DNA of 64,000 bases, taken from Methylosinus sp. H3A (GTDB lineage: Bacteria > Pseudomonadota > Alphaproteobacteria > Rhizobiales > Beijerinckiaceae). The position numbers were made by a program, and so were the translations under genes. The notes beneath the pieces were generated by a model that was not told the DNA's origin, did not search any database, and saw only the letters and a list, made by a program, of their open reading frames with translations. The stretch covers positions 2,046,001 through 2,110,000 of the forward strand of contig NZ_JADNQW010000005.1 of the NCBI RefSeq assembly GCF_015709455.1. The letters are read 5' to 3'. Each line of letters starts with the position of its first letter. Position 1 is the first letter of the stretch. Shown here in pieces: positions 28,656 through 36,797 of this stretch.

Positions 28656-28943
28656 TCAGGCGATGACGCCCAGAATGTCGCTTTCTTTCATGATGAGGAG
28701 ATCTTCCCCGTCGATCTTGACCTCGGTGCCGGACCATTTGCCGAACAGCACGCGGTCGCCTTCCTTGACGTCGAGGGCGACGAGCTTGCCGCTCTCGTCG
28801 CGGGAGCCGGGGCCGACGGCGATGATCTTGCCCTCGGCGGGCTTCTCTTTCGCGGTGTCGGGAATGATGATGCCGCCTTTGGTCTTGTCTTCGCCTTCGA
28901 GGCGCTTGACCACGACCCGGTCGTGGAGGGGACGGAACGCCAT
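28656..28943 (-). CDS. groS: Co-chaperonin GroES
   Basis: A 95-residue GroES with [14 protein letters not shown] at the start, the mobile loop [16 protein letters not shown] and the C-terminal ESDILGVI. It caps the GroEL ring. The start at 28943 is the family start, with an upstream GGAAGAC; the extension to 29015 would run into the CIRCE operator and is not used. It is the first gene of the groSL operon. Confidence 0.97.
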   Translation of the reverse strand: MAFRPLHDRVVVKRLEGEDKTKGGIIIPDTAKEKPAEGKIIAVGPGSRDESGKLVALDVKEGDRVLFGKWSGTEVKIDGEDLLIMKESDILGVIA

Positions 28944-29008
28944 GTCGTCTTCCTTGCGTTGCAGAGCCCGGCCGGAGCGCACGGGCGAAAGATTGCGTAA
29001 AATGCCTA

Positions 29009-29035
29009 TTAGCACTCAGGGGTGACGAGTGCCAA
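29009..29035 (-). promoter_or_regulatory. CIRCE operator (HrcA site) of groSL
   Basis: The sequence TTAGCACTC, nine bases, GAGTGCCAA matches the CIRCE consensus (TTAGCACTC-N9-GAGTGCTAA) with one change. It is located 66 bp upstream of the groS start, as expected for HrcA-repressed heat-shock operons. hrcA itself is not in the window. Confidence 0.92.
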
Positions 29036-29285
29036 CAGGCTAGCGATGAAATAGGAAGCGGCGCCCCGCCCTGTCAAGGGCGAGCAGCGCCGAATTCGGG
29101 CGCCCGAGCCGTAAATGCATAAAATTGTGTCTTGCTCTGCCTTATTATTCTCATGTCGCGGCAGGATTCGGGCGGCGCTTCCATCTGCGCCGATTCCGGC
29201 GGCCCATTCCGCGGGGCGTCGTTGCGCAATCGCGTGCAGCGCGCTAGGCCCAGGCGTCGGCATATGAATTGCTAGCTCGCGAGGC

Positions 29286-29711
29286 ATGACAATGGACGCC
29301 GTGCAAACGACAAAGACCGCATTCGACGTCATCGGCGGCCAGGAAGCGGTCGATCGCCTCGTCGAGGCGTTCTATCGCAATATGGACGTTCTGCCGCAGG
29401 CGCGTGACATTCGCGCGATGCATGCGGTGGATCTCGGCCCCACCAAGGCGGTTCTGAAGCTCTATCTGGCCGAATGGCTGGGCGGACCCAAGAGCTATTC
29501 GGAGCAGCGGGGACACCCCCGGCTGCGCATGCGTCACATGGGCTTCGCGATCGGACCCGCCGAGCGCGACGCGTGGATGACCTGCATGACGGGCGCGCTC
29601 GAAGAGGTGGTCGATGATGTGAGAGTGCGAGACACATTGAAGCAGAACTTCGCCAAACTGGCGGATTGGCTACGTAACGATCCGGGTAACCAACATGACA
29701 AGCATCACTGA
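29286..29711 (+). CDS. glbO: Group II truncated haemoglobin
   Basis: A 141-residue 2-on-2 globin. Residues 12-28 (FDVIGGQEAVDRLVEAF) form the first helices, the central KLYLAEWLGGPKSYSEQRGHP block with the proximal His region RLRMRHMGFAIGP, and the group II Trp in DAWMTCM are visible. Group II truncated globins bind oxygen tightly and are linked to oxygen handling or NO detoxification. It starts the nif island and overlaps the next gene by 17 bp, so the two are likely made together. A second ATG six bases downstream is an alternative start. Confidence 0.9.
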   Translation: MTMDAVQTTKTAFDVIGGQEAVDRLVEAFYRNMDVLPQARDIRAMHAVDLGPTKAVLKLYLAEWLGGPKSYSEQRGHPRLRMRHMGFAIGPAERDAWMTCMTGALEEVVDDVRVRDTLKQNFAKLADWLRNDPGNQHDKHH

Positions 29712-30285
29712 TACGGCGTTTTCGACTTTGGACCAGCAGAAGCGGCTGCTCAGCCCGGTCCATAAGGGCCCGACCGAAAAGGCGGGGCGTTTTGGTTTCC
29801 GCGGCAAGCTGGCGTTGAAATTCGCCCAGCAGTTCGCCGACGAGGCGCGTCCGCCGGAACTGTGCTCCGATCAGGTGATCGCGGTGGCGGACGCCGGCAA
29901 ACCGACTTTCGACTTCTTCGCGCAGTGGCTTCTCTCCTTCGAGCATCTCGCGAATGTCGCCGAAGTGCTGAAGGGCCTGCTCAGCCCGACCGGCAAATAT
30001 TTCATCTTCGCCAACAACATCGACTTGCTCAGCAAATATCAGGTCGAGATCGACGGCATTAATTTCTATGTCCTGCCGATCGACGAATCGACGGTCTATA
30101 ACGAGCTGCTCGAGCTCTTCTACATCGAGAAGAACGATCTGAAGAAGCTGTCGATCGGCGGCAAGATCGACGCCGTCGCCAATGCCGGCATCGCCTTCGA
30201 TCAGACGTTCGAGAAGATCACCTATGAGCAGGGGCTGGCTGTGATGGGCCCGGTGCGCAATCGCAACGAGAATCGGCCGGTCTGA
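29695..30285 (+). CDS. Conserved-looking protein of unknown function coupled to glbO
   Basis: A 196-residue soluble protein that I do not recognise. It lacks a signal peptide, membrane segments and cysteine motifs (a single Cys), and is rich in aromatic and acidic residues, with alternating hydrophobic strands such as KYFIFANNIDLL and INFYVLPID. The start overlaps the end of glbO by 17 bp and the gene is followed by a strong terminator, so glbO and this gene form a closed two-gene unit next to nifA. A role around oxygen or nitrogenase protection is only a guess from place. Confidence 0.7.
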   Translation: MTSITDTAFSTLDQQKRLLSPVHKGPTEKAGRFGFRGKLALKFAQQFADEARPPELCSDQVIAVADAGKPTFDFFAQWLLSFEHLANVAEVLKGLLSPTGKYFIFANNIDLLSKYQVEIDGINFYVLPIDESTVYNELLELFYIEKNDLKKLSIGGKIDAVANAGIAFDQTFEKITYEQGLAVMGPVRNRNENRPV

Positions 30286-30314
30286 AGCGGCCCGAAAATC
30301 TCGTTTTCGACCAC

Positions 30315-30353
30315 GCAATCCAGGGGCGCTCCGGCTCTGGATTGCTTTTTTTT
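30315..30353 (+). terminator. Rho-independent terminator after the glbO unit
   Basis: The stem GCAATCCAG...CTGGATTGC (30315-30323 with 30337-30345) is directly followed by eight T residues. It closes the glbO transcript; the next gene is on the other strand and ends at 30400. Confidence 0.93.
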
Positions 30354-30399
30354 ATAGAGAGCCGGCCGGCAGGGACGGAAGCCATCCGACCATGGCTGG

Positions 30400-31158
30400 T
30401 CAGTCGCTTTCCAGTCGGGTTTGCGCGCAGGCGCGCACCAATTCGTCCTCGTCATCGAGGAAGGAGCGCAGCATCTCGCGTGGGCATCGTTCCGCGATGG
30501 TGAAGCGAATGCGCAAATCCTCGTCTTTGCTCATCGCGTCGAGACGATCCTCAGGAAGGCGCTCGGCGACGACGAGCCGCACCAGCGGCTCCGGGTCTTT
30601 GACGAGAAGATGCAGCCTATCCAAAGGAATGCGACGCGCCACCCAACGCCGCACTTCCGGATCCTCGTCATGGACGGCGATCGGAAGCAAATCCGGCGAG
30701 ATTCGGCGGACGACGTGGATGCGGACCAGATAATCCTGGTCGGAATACATTGCGAGCAGCGCCGCGCCCTCGAGCCGATTGGCGATGACGATACGAACCC
30801 GCGGCTCTGGATCATGCGCGAGACGGGCGATGCGCGACGCCGGCAGGCGCGAGGCCGCTGTGGCGCGCACCTCGGGCTCTGGATCGTCGAGCAAAGGCGG
30901 GAGCCGCAGGACCGAAGCATAGCGCGCCGCGCGCGCGCGCACTTCGAAATAGACGTGATCGAGATAGGCGTCCGCGAGATGCGGATGTCCGCGGAAGAAG
31001 AGATCGACGCGTTTGGCTCGCCGGTCGCGCACGCAGGCTGTTCCCTTGCGGCACAGCCCCTCGAGATTGAGCGCCACATGGGAGCATTCCCTGCAGCGGA
31101 TGGGGCGACCACGCCAGTCCAGCGGATCGTCGCTTATTCTTTCTGGTTCTGCGGCCAT
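30400..31158 (-). CDS. 4Fe-4S leucine-rich-repeat-variant (LRV) protein
   Basis: A 252-residue protein with an N-terminal Cys cluster C22-X2-C25-X10-C36-X5-C42 followed by repeated LRV helical units of about 24 residues (for example DPEPEVRATAASRLPASRIARL, trimmed units of DPEP-VR). This is the architecture of the LRV protein first seen next to nif genes of Azotobacter vinelandii, where the Cys cluster holds a 4Fe-4S centre. Its role is unknown. It follows nifA by 25 bp on the same strand, so it is part of the nifA transcript. A paralogue with the same Cys spacing is at 36787-37596. Confidence 0.85.
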   Translation of the reverse strand: MAAEPERISDDPLDWRGRPIRCRECSHVALNLEGLCRKGTACVRDRRAKRVDLFFRGHPHLADAYLDHVYFEVRARAARYASVLRLPPLLDDPEPEVRATAASRLPASRIARLAHDPEPRVRIVIANRLEGAALLAMYSDQDYLVRIHVVRRISPDLLPIAVHDEDPEVRRWVARRIPLDRLHLLVKDPEPLVRLVVAERLPEDRLDAMSKDEDLRIRFTIAERCPREMLRSFLDDEDELVRACAQTRLESD

Positions 31159-31183
31159 TGGCGAGCCGTCTTCTTTCCTCGTA

Positions 31184-32956
31184 TCAGAACTTCTTTACAG
31201 GGATATCGTATTTTTGCAACGCATAGCCGATCTGCCGGGGCGTCAAGCCGAGCAGGCGGGCCGCTTTGGCCTTCACCCATCCAGCCTGCTCCATCGCCTC
31301 GATGAGCTTGTCGCGATCCGATCGGTGATCGGTCTCGATGACCGTGCAGTTTTCGGCGCCCGGACAGGCTGCGGCGGGTTGCGCGGCGACGACCGGAGCA
31401 GGTTCCTCGACCGGCGGCCGAACCACCGGAGGCCGCGCCGGCGGCGGGGGCGGCGGCGGAGCCTTGGAAACGATCGGCAAAGGCGTGAAGCTCGCCGAAT
31501 GGAGTCCGCCGATCGTCGATTCCCGCGAGCCGTTCCACAGAACCGAGGACAAGCAGCCGTCATTGCGGCAGGAGAAGTCCTTGTCGACGATCCCCTCGTT
31601 GCGCGCCAGAGTCGCGGTGCGATAGACGCAGTTCTCGAGCTCGCGAATATTGCCCGGGAAGTTGCATTCGTTGAGCACTTCCATCGCCGAGTCGGACAGG
31701 GTCAGATGGACATTCTGCTCGCTGTTGAAGCGCCGCAGGAATTCATTGGCCAGCGGCGCAAGATCGCCTTTGCGCTCGCGCAGGGGCGGCAGAAAAATCG
31801 GCACCACGCTGATGCGATAGTAGAGATCGGCGCGGAACTCGCCCTTCTGCACCGCCTCTTCCAGATTGCGGTTAGTGGCGCAGACGAAACGCACGTCGAC
31901 CTTCATCGTCCGCGTGCCGCCGACGCGCTCGAACTCGCCTTCCTGAAGCACGCGCAGCAGCTTGGCCTGGAAAGCGGGCGTGATGTCGCCGATCTCGTCC
32001 AGAAACAGCGTGCCTCCGTCCGCCAGCTCGAACCGCCCTTTGCGTAAGGCGGCCGCGCCGGTGAAGGCTCCGCGCTCATGGCCGAATAATTCGGATTCGA
32101 GCACGCTCTCCGGCAGGGCGGCGCAGTTCAGCTTGACGAAAGGCTTGCTCTGCCGCGGCGAGAGATTGTGGATCGCGGCCGCGAACAGCTCCTTGCCGGT
32201 GCCGGACTCGCCGCGCAACAGCACGGTCGACTTCGCCTTGGCGACGATGCGAATCTTGTCGACGACAGCGCGTACCGCCGGACTTTCGCCGACGATTCCC
32301 TTGATGCCGTCCAGCCTCGCCTCGATATGCGCGGGCCGCTCGCCCTTTTCGAGACGGGCTTTCTCCTGCATCAGCCGATCGCGATCGCGACCGATCAGCT
32401 TATGGAGGCGCAGAGTCTGCCCCACCAGATTGGCGATCATTGTCAGGAATCGGACATCATGATCGAAGCGAACCGAGGATCGGTCGCTATAAACGCGATC
32501 GACCGTCAAAGTGCCGACGACCGCGTCACCTTCCTTGATCGGCACGCCGATCAGCGAGAAAGGCTGACCATCGGTCGGACCCCATTCGGAGAGATCGGTT
32601 CCCTCGAACAAAGGAGAGGCGGCGACGTTCTCGACCACCAGCGGCATTTTCGTGGCCACGATCTGGCCGACCGCCCGCTCCGGGAGATGTTCGAAGAATT
32701 TTTTGGCGTTCACCTCGCTCCAACCAGAGCCGACGACCACTTCCGGGTCGCCATGCGTGTCGAGCAGAGCGATGAGGCCGTGCCGCATGTCGAGAAAGCT
32801 CGACAGAAGCGCCAACACCCCCGCCAGCGTCTTTTCGAGCCGGTTGGGCGACGCCAACAGCTTCGAGATTTCGTAGATTCCGACGAGAGCAGATTCGCTC
32901 GGGTCGAACGCGCGAGCCTGAGCCGTGTTCATGCTGCTTCCAGCTTCGTATCCCAT
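31184..32956 (-). CDS. nifA: Nif-specific transcriptional activator NifA
   Basis: A 590-residue sigma-54 activator. It has an N-terminal GAF domain (residues about 25-190), an AAA+ domain with Walker A GESGTGKE and the GAFTGA loop that touches sigma-54, and a C-terminal helix-turn-helix (KAKAARLLGLTPRQIGYAL). Cys431, Cys443, Cys463 and Cys468 form the CX11CX19CX4C motif, which makes alphaproteobacterial NifA directly sensitive to oxygen and does not need NifL. A Pro-rich linker with nine consecutive prolines-like stretch precedes the DNA-binding part. An alternative start lies at 32932. A sigma-54 site sits upstream at 33006-33021. Confidence 0.97.
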   Translation of the reverse strand: MGYEAGSSMNTAQARAFDPSESALVGIYEISKLLASPNRLEKTLAGVLALLSSFLDMRHGLIALLDTHGDPEVVVGSGWSEVNAKKFFEHLPERAVGQIVATKMPLVVENVAASPLFEGTDLSEWGPTDGQPFSLIGVPIKEGDAVVGTLTVDRVYSDRSSVRFDHDVRFLTMIANLVGQTLRLHKLIGRDRDRLMQEKARLEKGERPAHIEARLDGIKGIVGESPAVRAVVDKIRIVAKAKSTVLLRGESGTGKELFAAAIHNLSPRQSKPFVKLNCAALPESVLESELFGHERGAFTGAAALRKGRFELADGGTLFLDEIGDITPAFQAKLLRVLQEGEFERVGGTRTMKVDVRFVCATNRNLEEAVQKGEFRADLYYRISVVPIFLPPLRERKGDLAPLANEFLRRFNSEQNVHLTLSDSAMEVLNECNFPGNIRELENCVYRTATLARNEGIVDKDFSCRNDGCLSSVLWNGSRESTIGGLHSASFTPLPIVSKAPPPPPPPARPPVVRPPVEEPAPVVAAQPAAACPGAENCTVIETDHRSDRDKLIEAMEQAGWVKAKAARLLGLTPRQIGYALQKYDIPVKKF

Positions 32957-33005
32957 AGACGTGCCTGACGTTCCGCGGGAATCGATAGTTCACCCTGGAA
33001 TGTTT

Positions 33006-33021
33006 AGCAACTAACGTGCCG
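33006..33021 (-). promoter_or_regulatory. Sigma-54 -24/-12 promoter of nifA
   Basis: Read on the minus strand, CGGCACGTTAGTTGCT fits the consensus TGGCACG-N4-TTGCW with one change, and GG and GC are the required ten bases apart. The expected start of transcription is about 40 bp before the nifA ATG. This suggests that nifA is at least partly under its own or another sigma-54 activator's control. No convincing TGT-N10-ACA site lies just upstream. Confidence 0.75.
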
Positions 33022-33081
33022 TTACCGTGACAAATTCTACATGCCGATGGCCGCGGGGCGCCCGCGCGCGCGCCGATCCCG

Positions 33082-33561
33082 TCAGGCAACGCCTTGCGCG
33101 AGCTCATAGATCACTGTCCAGCCGACATATCCGCAGGGATCCAAAATCTCCAAAATCCCAAGATTCTGCATCGCCTCTGCTTTATTGCCGCGTTTGAGCT
33201 GAATGAAGCTCAGCGCCTTCAAAGTGTACAATGCGAAGCGTTCAGCCGAGCCCGGCGCCGTTTCTTTCGGCGGCCAGAGCCGTGGATCGAGCGACCAGCC
33301 GGCCTGGCGGGTCGCCTCGGCGAGCCCCTGATTGGCGACCGCCCAAGCGACCTCCAAGTTTCCCATATAAGTATGAATCTTATAAAGGCAGTAATAGGCT
33401 GGCAGTTCATGGGGAGACAGATCGAGCGCCTCCCGGAACAATTCGTCCGCGCGGGCGCGGTCGCTCCGATAGGCCAGGACGCCTTTTTGCAACAGTTCGT
33501 TGACGGCTGGCGAAAGCTCGCCGAAGTCCACGAGATCGTTTTCAGGGGTGAGGTCGCTCAT
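33082..33561 (-). CDS. TPR-type protein upstream of nifA
   Basis: A 159-residue protein from the ATG at 33561, made of paired helices with tetratricopeptide-like content (LLQKGVLAYRSDRARADELF, LDLSPHELPAYYCLYKIHTY, ALSFIQLKRGNKAEAMQNLG). It has no signal peptide and is probably a scaffold. It precedes nifA by 125 bp on the same strand and is divergent from nifB. A related TPR gene (36255-36797) lies in the nifB operon, beside the second LRV gene. No clear ribosome site precedes the ATG. Confidence 0.72.
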   Translation of the reverse strand: MSDLTPENDLVDFGELSPAVNELLQKGVLAYRSDRARADELFREALDLSPHELPAYYCLYKIHTYMGNLEVAWAVANQGLAEATRQAGWSLDPRLWPPKETAPGSAERFALYTLKALSFIQLKRGNKAEAMQNLGILEILDPCGYVGWTVIYELAQGVA

Positions 33562-33573
33562 GCCGCGCCGGCA

Positions 33574-33589
33574 GGCAATTGTCGCGCCA
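33574..33589 (-). promoter_or_regulatory. Possible sigma-54 promoter before the TPR gene
   Basis: Minus-strand TGGCGCGACAATTGCC matches the -24/-12 consensus with two changes and correct GG-N10-GC spacing. Transcription would start only about two bases before the assigned ATG at 33561, which would make a leaderless message or mean that translation starts further in. Both facts lower the confidence. Confidence 0.4.
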
Positions 33590-33704
33590 GCGCGCCGCGA
33601 CCCCACGCCCAAAGGCGTAATCGGCCCTGAAAACCCCGCGCGCGCCGCGGATATTCGAAGGCGGAAGGGCCTTCCTCCGCGGGGCTCTGCGCTTCGCGTC
33701 AAAG

Positions 33705-33720
33705 TGTCGCGTTAGCGACA
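33705..33720. promoter_or_regulatory. NifA upstream activator site (distal)
   Basis: TGTCGCGTTAGCGACA is a perfect TGT-N10-ACA NifA site and is itself a nearly perfect palindrome. It lies about 117 bp upstream of the -24 element of nifB and may also serve the divergent TPR gene. Confidence 0.8.
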
Positions 33721-33745
33721 GCCGAATCCGCTGCTTTCCGACATG

Positions 33746-33761
33746 TGTCGGGATTTGGACA
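33746..33761. promoter_or_regulatory. NifA upstream activator site (proximal)
   Basis: TGTCGGGATTTGGACA fits TGT-N10-ACA. It lies about 76 bp upstream of the nifB -24 element and 41 bp downstream of the distal site, close to four helical turns. Confidence 0.8.
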
Positions 33762-33820
33762 GGTTCCAAACAAATGAAACTTATCTCATAATTTCAAGTT
33801 CTTAGAAGTTTATTTCGGCA

Positions 33821-33836
33821 TGGCATGCTTGTTGCG
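33821..33836 (+). promoter_or_regulatory. Sigma-54 -24/-12 promoter of nifB
   Basis: TGGCATGCTTGTTGCG fits the -24/-12 consensus with GG and GC ten bases apart. The start of transcription would be near 33847, giving a leader of about 100 nt before nifB. Confidence 0.9.
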
Positions 33837-33948
33837 AACCTCGTGCCCGGACACCGCTTCCGCGACAGCGCCGGTGCAATGGCAGACGGATATGTCGCGA
33901 CTGCGTTCCGCAAGGGTTTGAAACTCTTCAACTCGTGAGGAACCGAAC

Positions 33949-35508
33949 ATGGAATCTCTTTCTACTGAAACCGTCGACGTCGGCGGGGCTGAATCGATCG
34001 ACGAAGTGATGCAGAAGGTCGCCGAGCATAAGGGCTGCGGCACCTCCGGCGGCAGCGGCAAAGCGAGCTGCGGCACGGCGGCTGGCGAAAACGACCTGCC
34101 GCAAGAAATCTGGGACAAGGTCAAGAACCATCCTTGCTACAGCGAGGAAGCGCATCACCACTATGCGCGCATGCATGTCGCCGTCGCGCCGGCTTGCAAT
34201 ATCCAGTGCAACTACTGCAATCGCAAATATGATTGCGCCAACGAGTCGCGCCCCGGCGTCGTCTCCGAGAAGCTGACGCCCGAGCAGGCCTCCAAGAAGG
34301 TTCTGGCCGTCGCGTCGACGATCCCGCAGATGACCGTTCTCGGCATCGCCGGCCCGGGCGACCCGCTCGCCAATCCAGAGAAGACCTTCAAGACCTTCGA
34401 GCTGATCGCCGCGACCGCTCCCGACATCAAGCTCTGCCTGTCGACGAATGGTCTGGCTCTGCCCGAGCATGTCGACACGATCGCCAAATATAATGTCGAT
34501 CACGTCACGATCACCATCAACATGGTCGATCCGGACGTCGGCGCGCAGATCTATCCCTGGATCTACTGGGAGCATAAGCGCATCTATGGCCGCGAGGCCG
34601 CCGAGATCCTGACGCAGCACCAGATGCGCGGCCTCGAGATGCTGACCGAGCGCGGCATTCTGTGCAAGGTCAACTCGGTCATGATCCCGGGCATCAACGA
34701 CAAGCATCTCGTCGAGGTGAACAGGGCCGTGAAGTCGCGCGGGGCGTTCCTGCACAACATCATGCCGCTCATCTCGTCCCCCGAGCACGGCACCGTGTTC
34801 GGCCTCAACGGCCAGCGCGGCCCGACGGCTCAAGAGCTGAAGGCGCTGCAGGACAGCTGTGAAGGCGAGATGAATATGATGCGCCATTGCCGCCAGTGCC
34901 GCGCCGACGCGGTCGGGCTGCTCGGCGAGGATCGCAGCGCCGAATTCACGACCGACAAGATCATGGCCATGGAAGTGACCTATGATCTCGAGAGCCGCAA
35001 GGCTTATCAGACGAAGGTCGAGGAAGAGCGCCTGAAGGTCGCGGCGGCCAAGAACGCTGAGCTGGCGACGCTCGCCGGCGAAGACAATGTCGACGTCAAG
35101 ATCCTGATCGCCGTGGCGACCAAGGGCAGCGGCCGCGTCAACGAGCACTTTGGCCACGCCAAGGAGTTCCAGATCTACGAGCTCAGCACCAATGGCGCGA
35201 AGTTCGTCGGTCATCGCCGCGTCGACCTGTATTGCCAGGGCGGTTATGGCGAAGAGGACAGCCTCGACACGATCATCCGCGCGATCAATGATTGCACGGC
35301 GGTGTTCGTGGCCAAGATCGGCGGTTGCCCGAAGAATGATCTGCTCAAGGCCGGCATCGACCCGGTCGATGAATTCGCTTTCGAGTTCATCGAGCAGTCG
35401 GCGATCACCTACTTCAAGCGCTATCTCGATCGTGTGAAAAGCGGCGAGATCGAGCATAAGGAGCGCGGTGACGCGACCCTTCGTCAGGGCGCCTTCATCA
35501 CGGCCTGA
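33949..35508 (+). CDS. nifB: Nitrogenase cofactor biosynthesis protein NifB
   Basis: A 519-residue radical SAM enzyme with [14 protein letters not shown] (the CX3CX2C cluster-binding motif) after a Cys/Gly-rich N-terminus, and a C-terminal NifX-like domain beginning about residue 380 ([22 protein letters not shown]). NifB joins two 4Fe-4S clusters and inserts carbide to make the NifB-co core of FeMo-co. It is the first gene of a long unit reaching the DegT-like gene, under a sigma-54 promoter with two NifA sites. The start has GTGAGGAA upstream. Confidence 0.98.
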   Translation: MESLSTETVDVGGAESIDEVMQKVAEHKGCGTSGGSGKASCGTAAGENDLPQEIWDKVKNHPCYSEEAHHHYARMHVAVAPACNIQCNYCNRKYDCANESRPGVVSEKLTPEQASKKVLAVASTIPQMTVLGIAGPGDPLANPEKTFKTFELIAATAPDIKLCLSTNGLALPEHVDTIAKYNVDHVTITINMVDPDVGAQIYPWIYWEHKRIYGREAAEILTQHQMRGLEMLTERGILCKVNSVMIPGINDKHLVEVNRAVKSRGAFLHNIMPLISSPEHGTVFGLNGQRGPTAQELKALQDSCEGEMNMMRHCRQCRADAVGLLGEDRSAEFTTDKIMAMEVTYDLESRKAYQTKVEEERLKVAAAKNAELATLAGEDNVDVKILIAVATKGSGRVNEHFGHAKEFQIYELSTNGAKFVGHRRVDLYCQGGYGEEDSLDTIIRAINDCTAVFVAKIGGCPKNDLLKAGIDPVDEFAFEFIEQSAITYFKRYLDRVKSGEIEHKERGDATLRQGAFITA

Positions 35509-35536
35509 CACCAAAGCGATAGACATTCGCCAACGT

Positions 35537-35569
35537 CGAAGCACGAGCCGCCCAGCGGCCCGTGCTTCG
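35537..35569 (+). other. RNA hairpin between nifB and fdxN
   Basis: The outer stem CGAAGCACG/CGTGCTTCG and the inner stem GCCGC/GCGGC form a strong hairpin 28 bp after the nifB stop. There is no T run. It could set the 3' end of processed nifB RNA or reduce read-through. Confidence 0.6.
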
Positions 35570-35656
35570 GTCGAAACGCCGAATGAGCAGAGAATTCGAG
35601 TTATCGAGGGTCAACAATTCTCGAACTCAGTGACGGCTCGATGGAGGAGCAAGCAA

Positions 35657-35890
35657 ATGACCTATAAGATCGTTGCTTCGCAATGCACGTCCTGCTCGGC
35701 GTGCGAAGCAGAGTGCCCCAATGTGGCGATTTCCGAGAAGAACGGAACCTTCGTCATCAATCCGAAGAAATGCACCGAGTGCATCGGCTATTTCGATGTT
35801 CCTCAATGCGTCGCGGTTTGCCCTGTCGATGACACTTGCGTCATCGACAACTCTCTCCCGCGGTATCAGGCGGCCGGGGGCGCGGCATGA
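35657..35890 (+). CDS. fdxN: 2[4Fe-4S] ferredoxin FdxN
   Basis: A 77-residue bacterial ferredoxin with two cluster motifs, [12 protein letters not shown] and [18 protein letters not shown]; the second has the longer CX8C spacing typical of nif-linked ferredoxins. FdxN beside nifB is thought to supply electrons to NifB or to nitrogenase. The ATG at 35657 has GGAGGAGC upstream and begins the family sequence. The stop overlaps the start of the next gene (ATGA). Confidence 0.95.
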   Translation: MTYKIVASQCTSCSACEAECPNVAISEKNGTFVINPKKCTECIGYFDVPQCVAVCPVDDTCVIDNSLPRYQAAGGAA

Positions 35891-36237
35891 ATATCCAGTT
35901 CACTCCTGCCGCGGAAAAGTTCATCCGTCGCCTCGTCATGTTCGACGGAGGCCCCGGCTATGGCTTGAGCCTTCTCGTCTCTCCGGGCGGTTGCTCGGGG
36001 ATGAGCGCAGAATTCTCCGTCCATCCGGCGCCGCGGGAAGGCGAGCAGGCGTTCGACTTCCCGAGCTTCAAGCTGTTTCTGCCTGCGCAGAGCCGCTTGC
36101 TTCTCGACGGCGTGACGATCGACTTCAAGGAGACGGCCACCTCCACTGGCTTCTCCTTCATCGATCCCAAAGCGAAAGCCTGCGGGTGCTCTTCGACGCA
36201 GAGCGTCGTCGAGTTGCCGGAGCTCCCCGTGGCGTGA
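35887..36237 (+). CDS. HesB/IscA-type nif accessory protein
   Basis: A 116-residue A-type Fe-S carrier-like protein. It shows a Cys in [12 protein letters not shown] (Cys36) and a C-terminal KACGCSS with two more Cys, the three ligands of the IscA/HesB family. It probably carries or delivers Fe-S clusters to NifB or to ferredoxin. It overlaps fdxN by four bases. A second IscA-like protein (52583-52903) begins the nifUSV unit, so the cluster has two. Confidence 0.85.
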   Translation: MNIQFTPAAEKFIRRLVMFDGGPGYGLSLLVSPGGCSGMSAEFSVHPAPREGEQAFDFPSFKLFLPAQSRLLLDGVTIDFKETATSTGFSFIDPKAKACGCSSTQSVVELPELPVA

Positions 36238-36254
36238 GTGGATAGGAACGCTTC

Positions 36255-36797
36255 ATGTTGAACGGAGATGGCGCTCTTCGCAGCGAAGCCTTCGATACGG
36301 GAGACGAAATCCTCTCTTCTCCCGTGTTCGGGGCCGGGTTGCCGGCGGAAGCCGAGCGCCATCTCCGCGAAGCGGGCCTCGCCTATCAGCTCAGCGATGT
36401 CGCAGAACAGCATCTGTTCGAGGCGCGTCGACTGGCGCCGACCCATGTGGCGGTGCTGATCAGCCTCTATCGGTTTTACTTCTACAAGAATCGTCTCGAG
36501 GACACGCTCGAGATCGCAAAGACCTGCCTGACCCGGGCCGCGATCGACAATTCCTTGCCGCTCGACTGGCGCGAGGTGCGCAAGGGGGACGCCGACTTCG
36601 CGAATTACGAGGCCGTGCTGCCGCGTTTTTTCATGTTCGTGCTCAAAGGCTACGCCTATCTGCAGCTGCGCCTCGGCGAATATGAAGAAGGGCGCGAGGC
36701 GGCGCAAAAGCTTCTCGAGCTCGATCCGACCGACAAAGTGGGTGCGACGCTTCTCCTCTCCGTCCTCGCTGGAATGGAGGCCGAAGATGTCGACTGA
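36255..36797 (+). CDS. TPR-type protein in the nifB operon
   Basis: A 180-residue soluble protein with TPR-like helix pairs (REAGLAYQLSDVAEQHLFEA, LISLYRFYFYKNRLEDTLEI, LKGYAYLQLRLGEYEEGREA). It probably acts as a protein-protein interaction scaffold. The end overlaps the following LRV gene by 11 bp. A related TPR gene lies in front of nifA (33082-33561), again with an LRV gene in the same transcription unit. Confidence 0.75.
   Translation: MLNGDGALRSEAFDTGDEILSSPVFGAGLPAEAERHLREAGLAYQLSDVAEQHLFEARRLAPTHVAVLISLYRFYFYKNRLEDTLEIAKTCLTRAAIDNSLPLDWREVRKGDADFANYEAVLPRFFMFVLKGYAYLQLRLGEYEEGREAAQKLLELDPTDKVGATLLLSVLAGMEAEDVD

Noticed and set aside
29258..29273. Sigma-54-like CGGCATATGAATTGCT before glbO
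   Set aside because: The spacing is right, but transcription would start at about 29283, after the ribosome site and two bases from the ATG, and there is no NifA site upstream.
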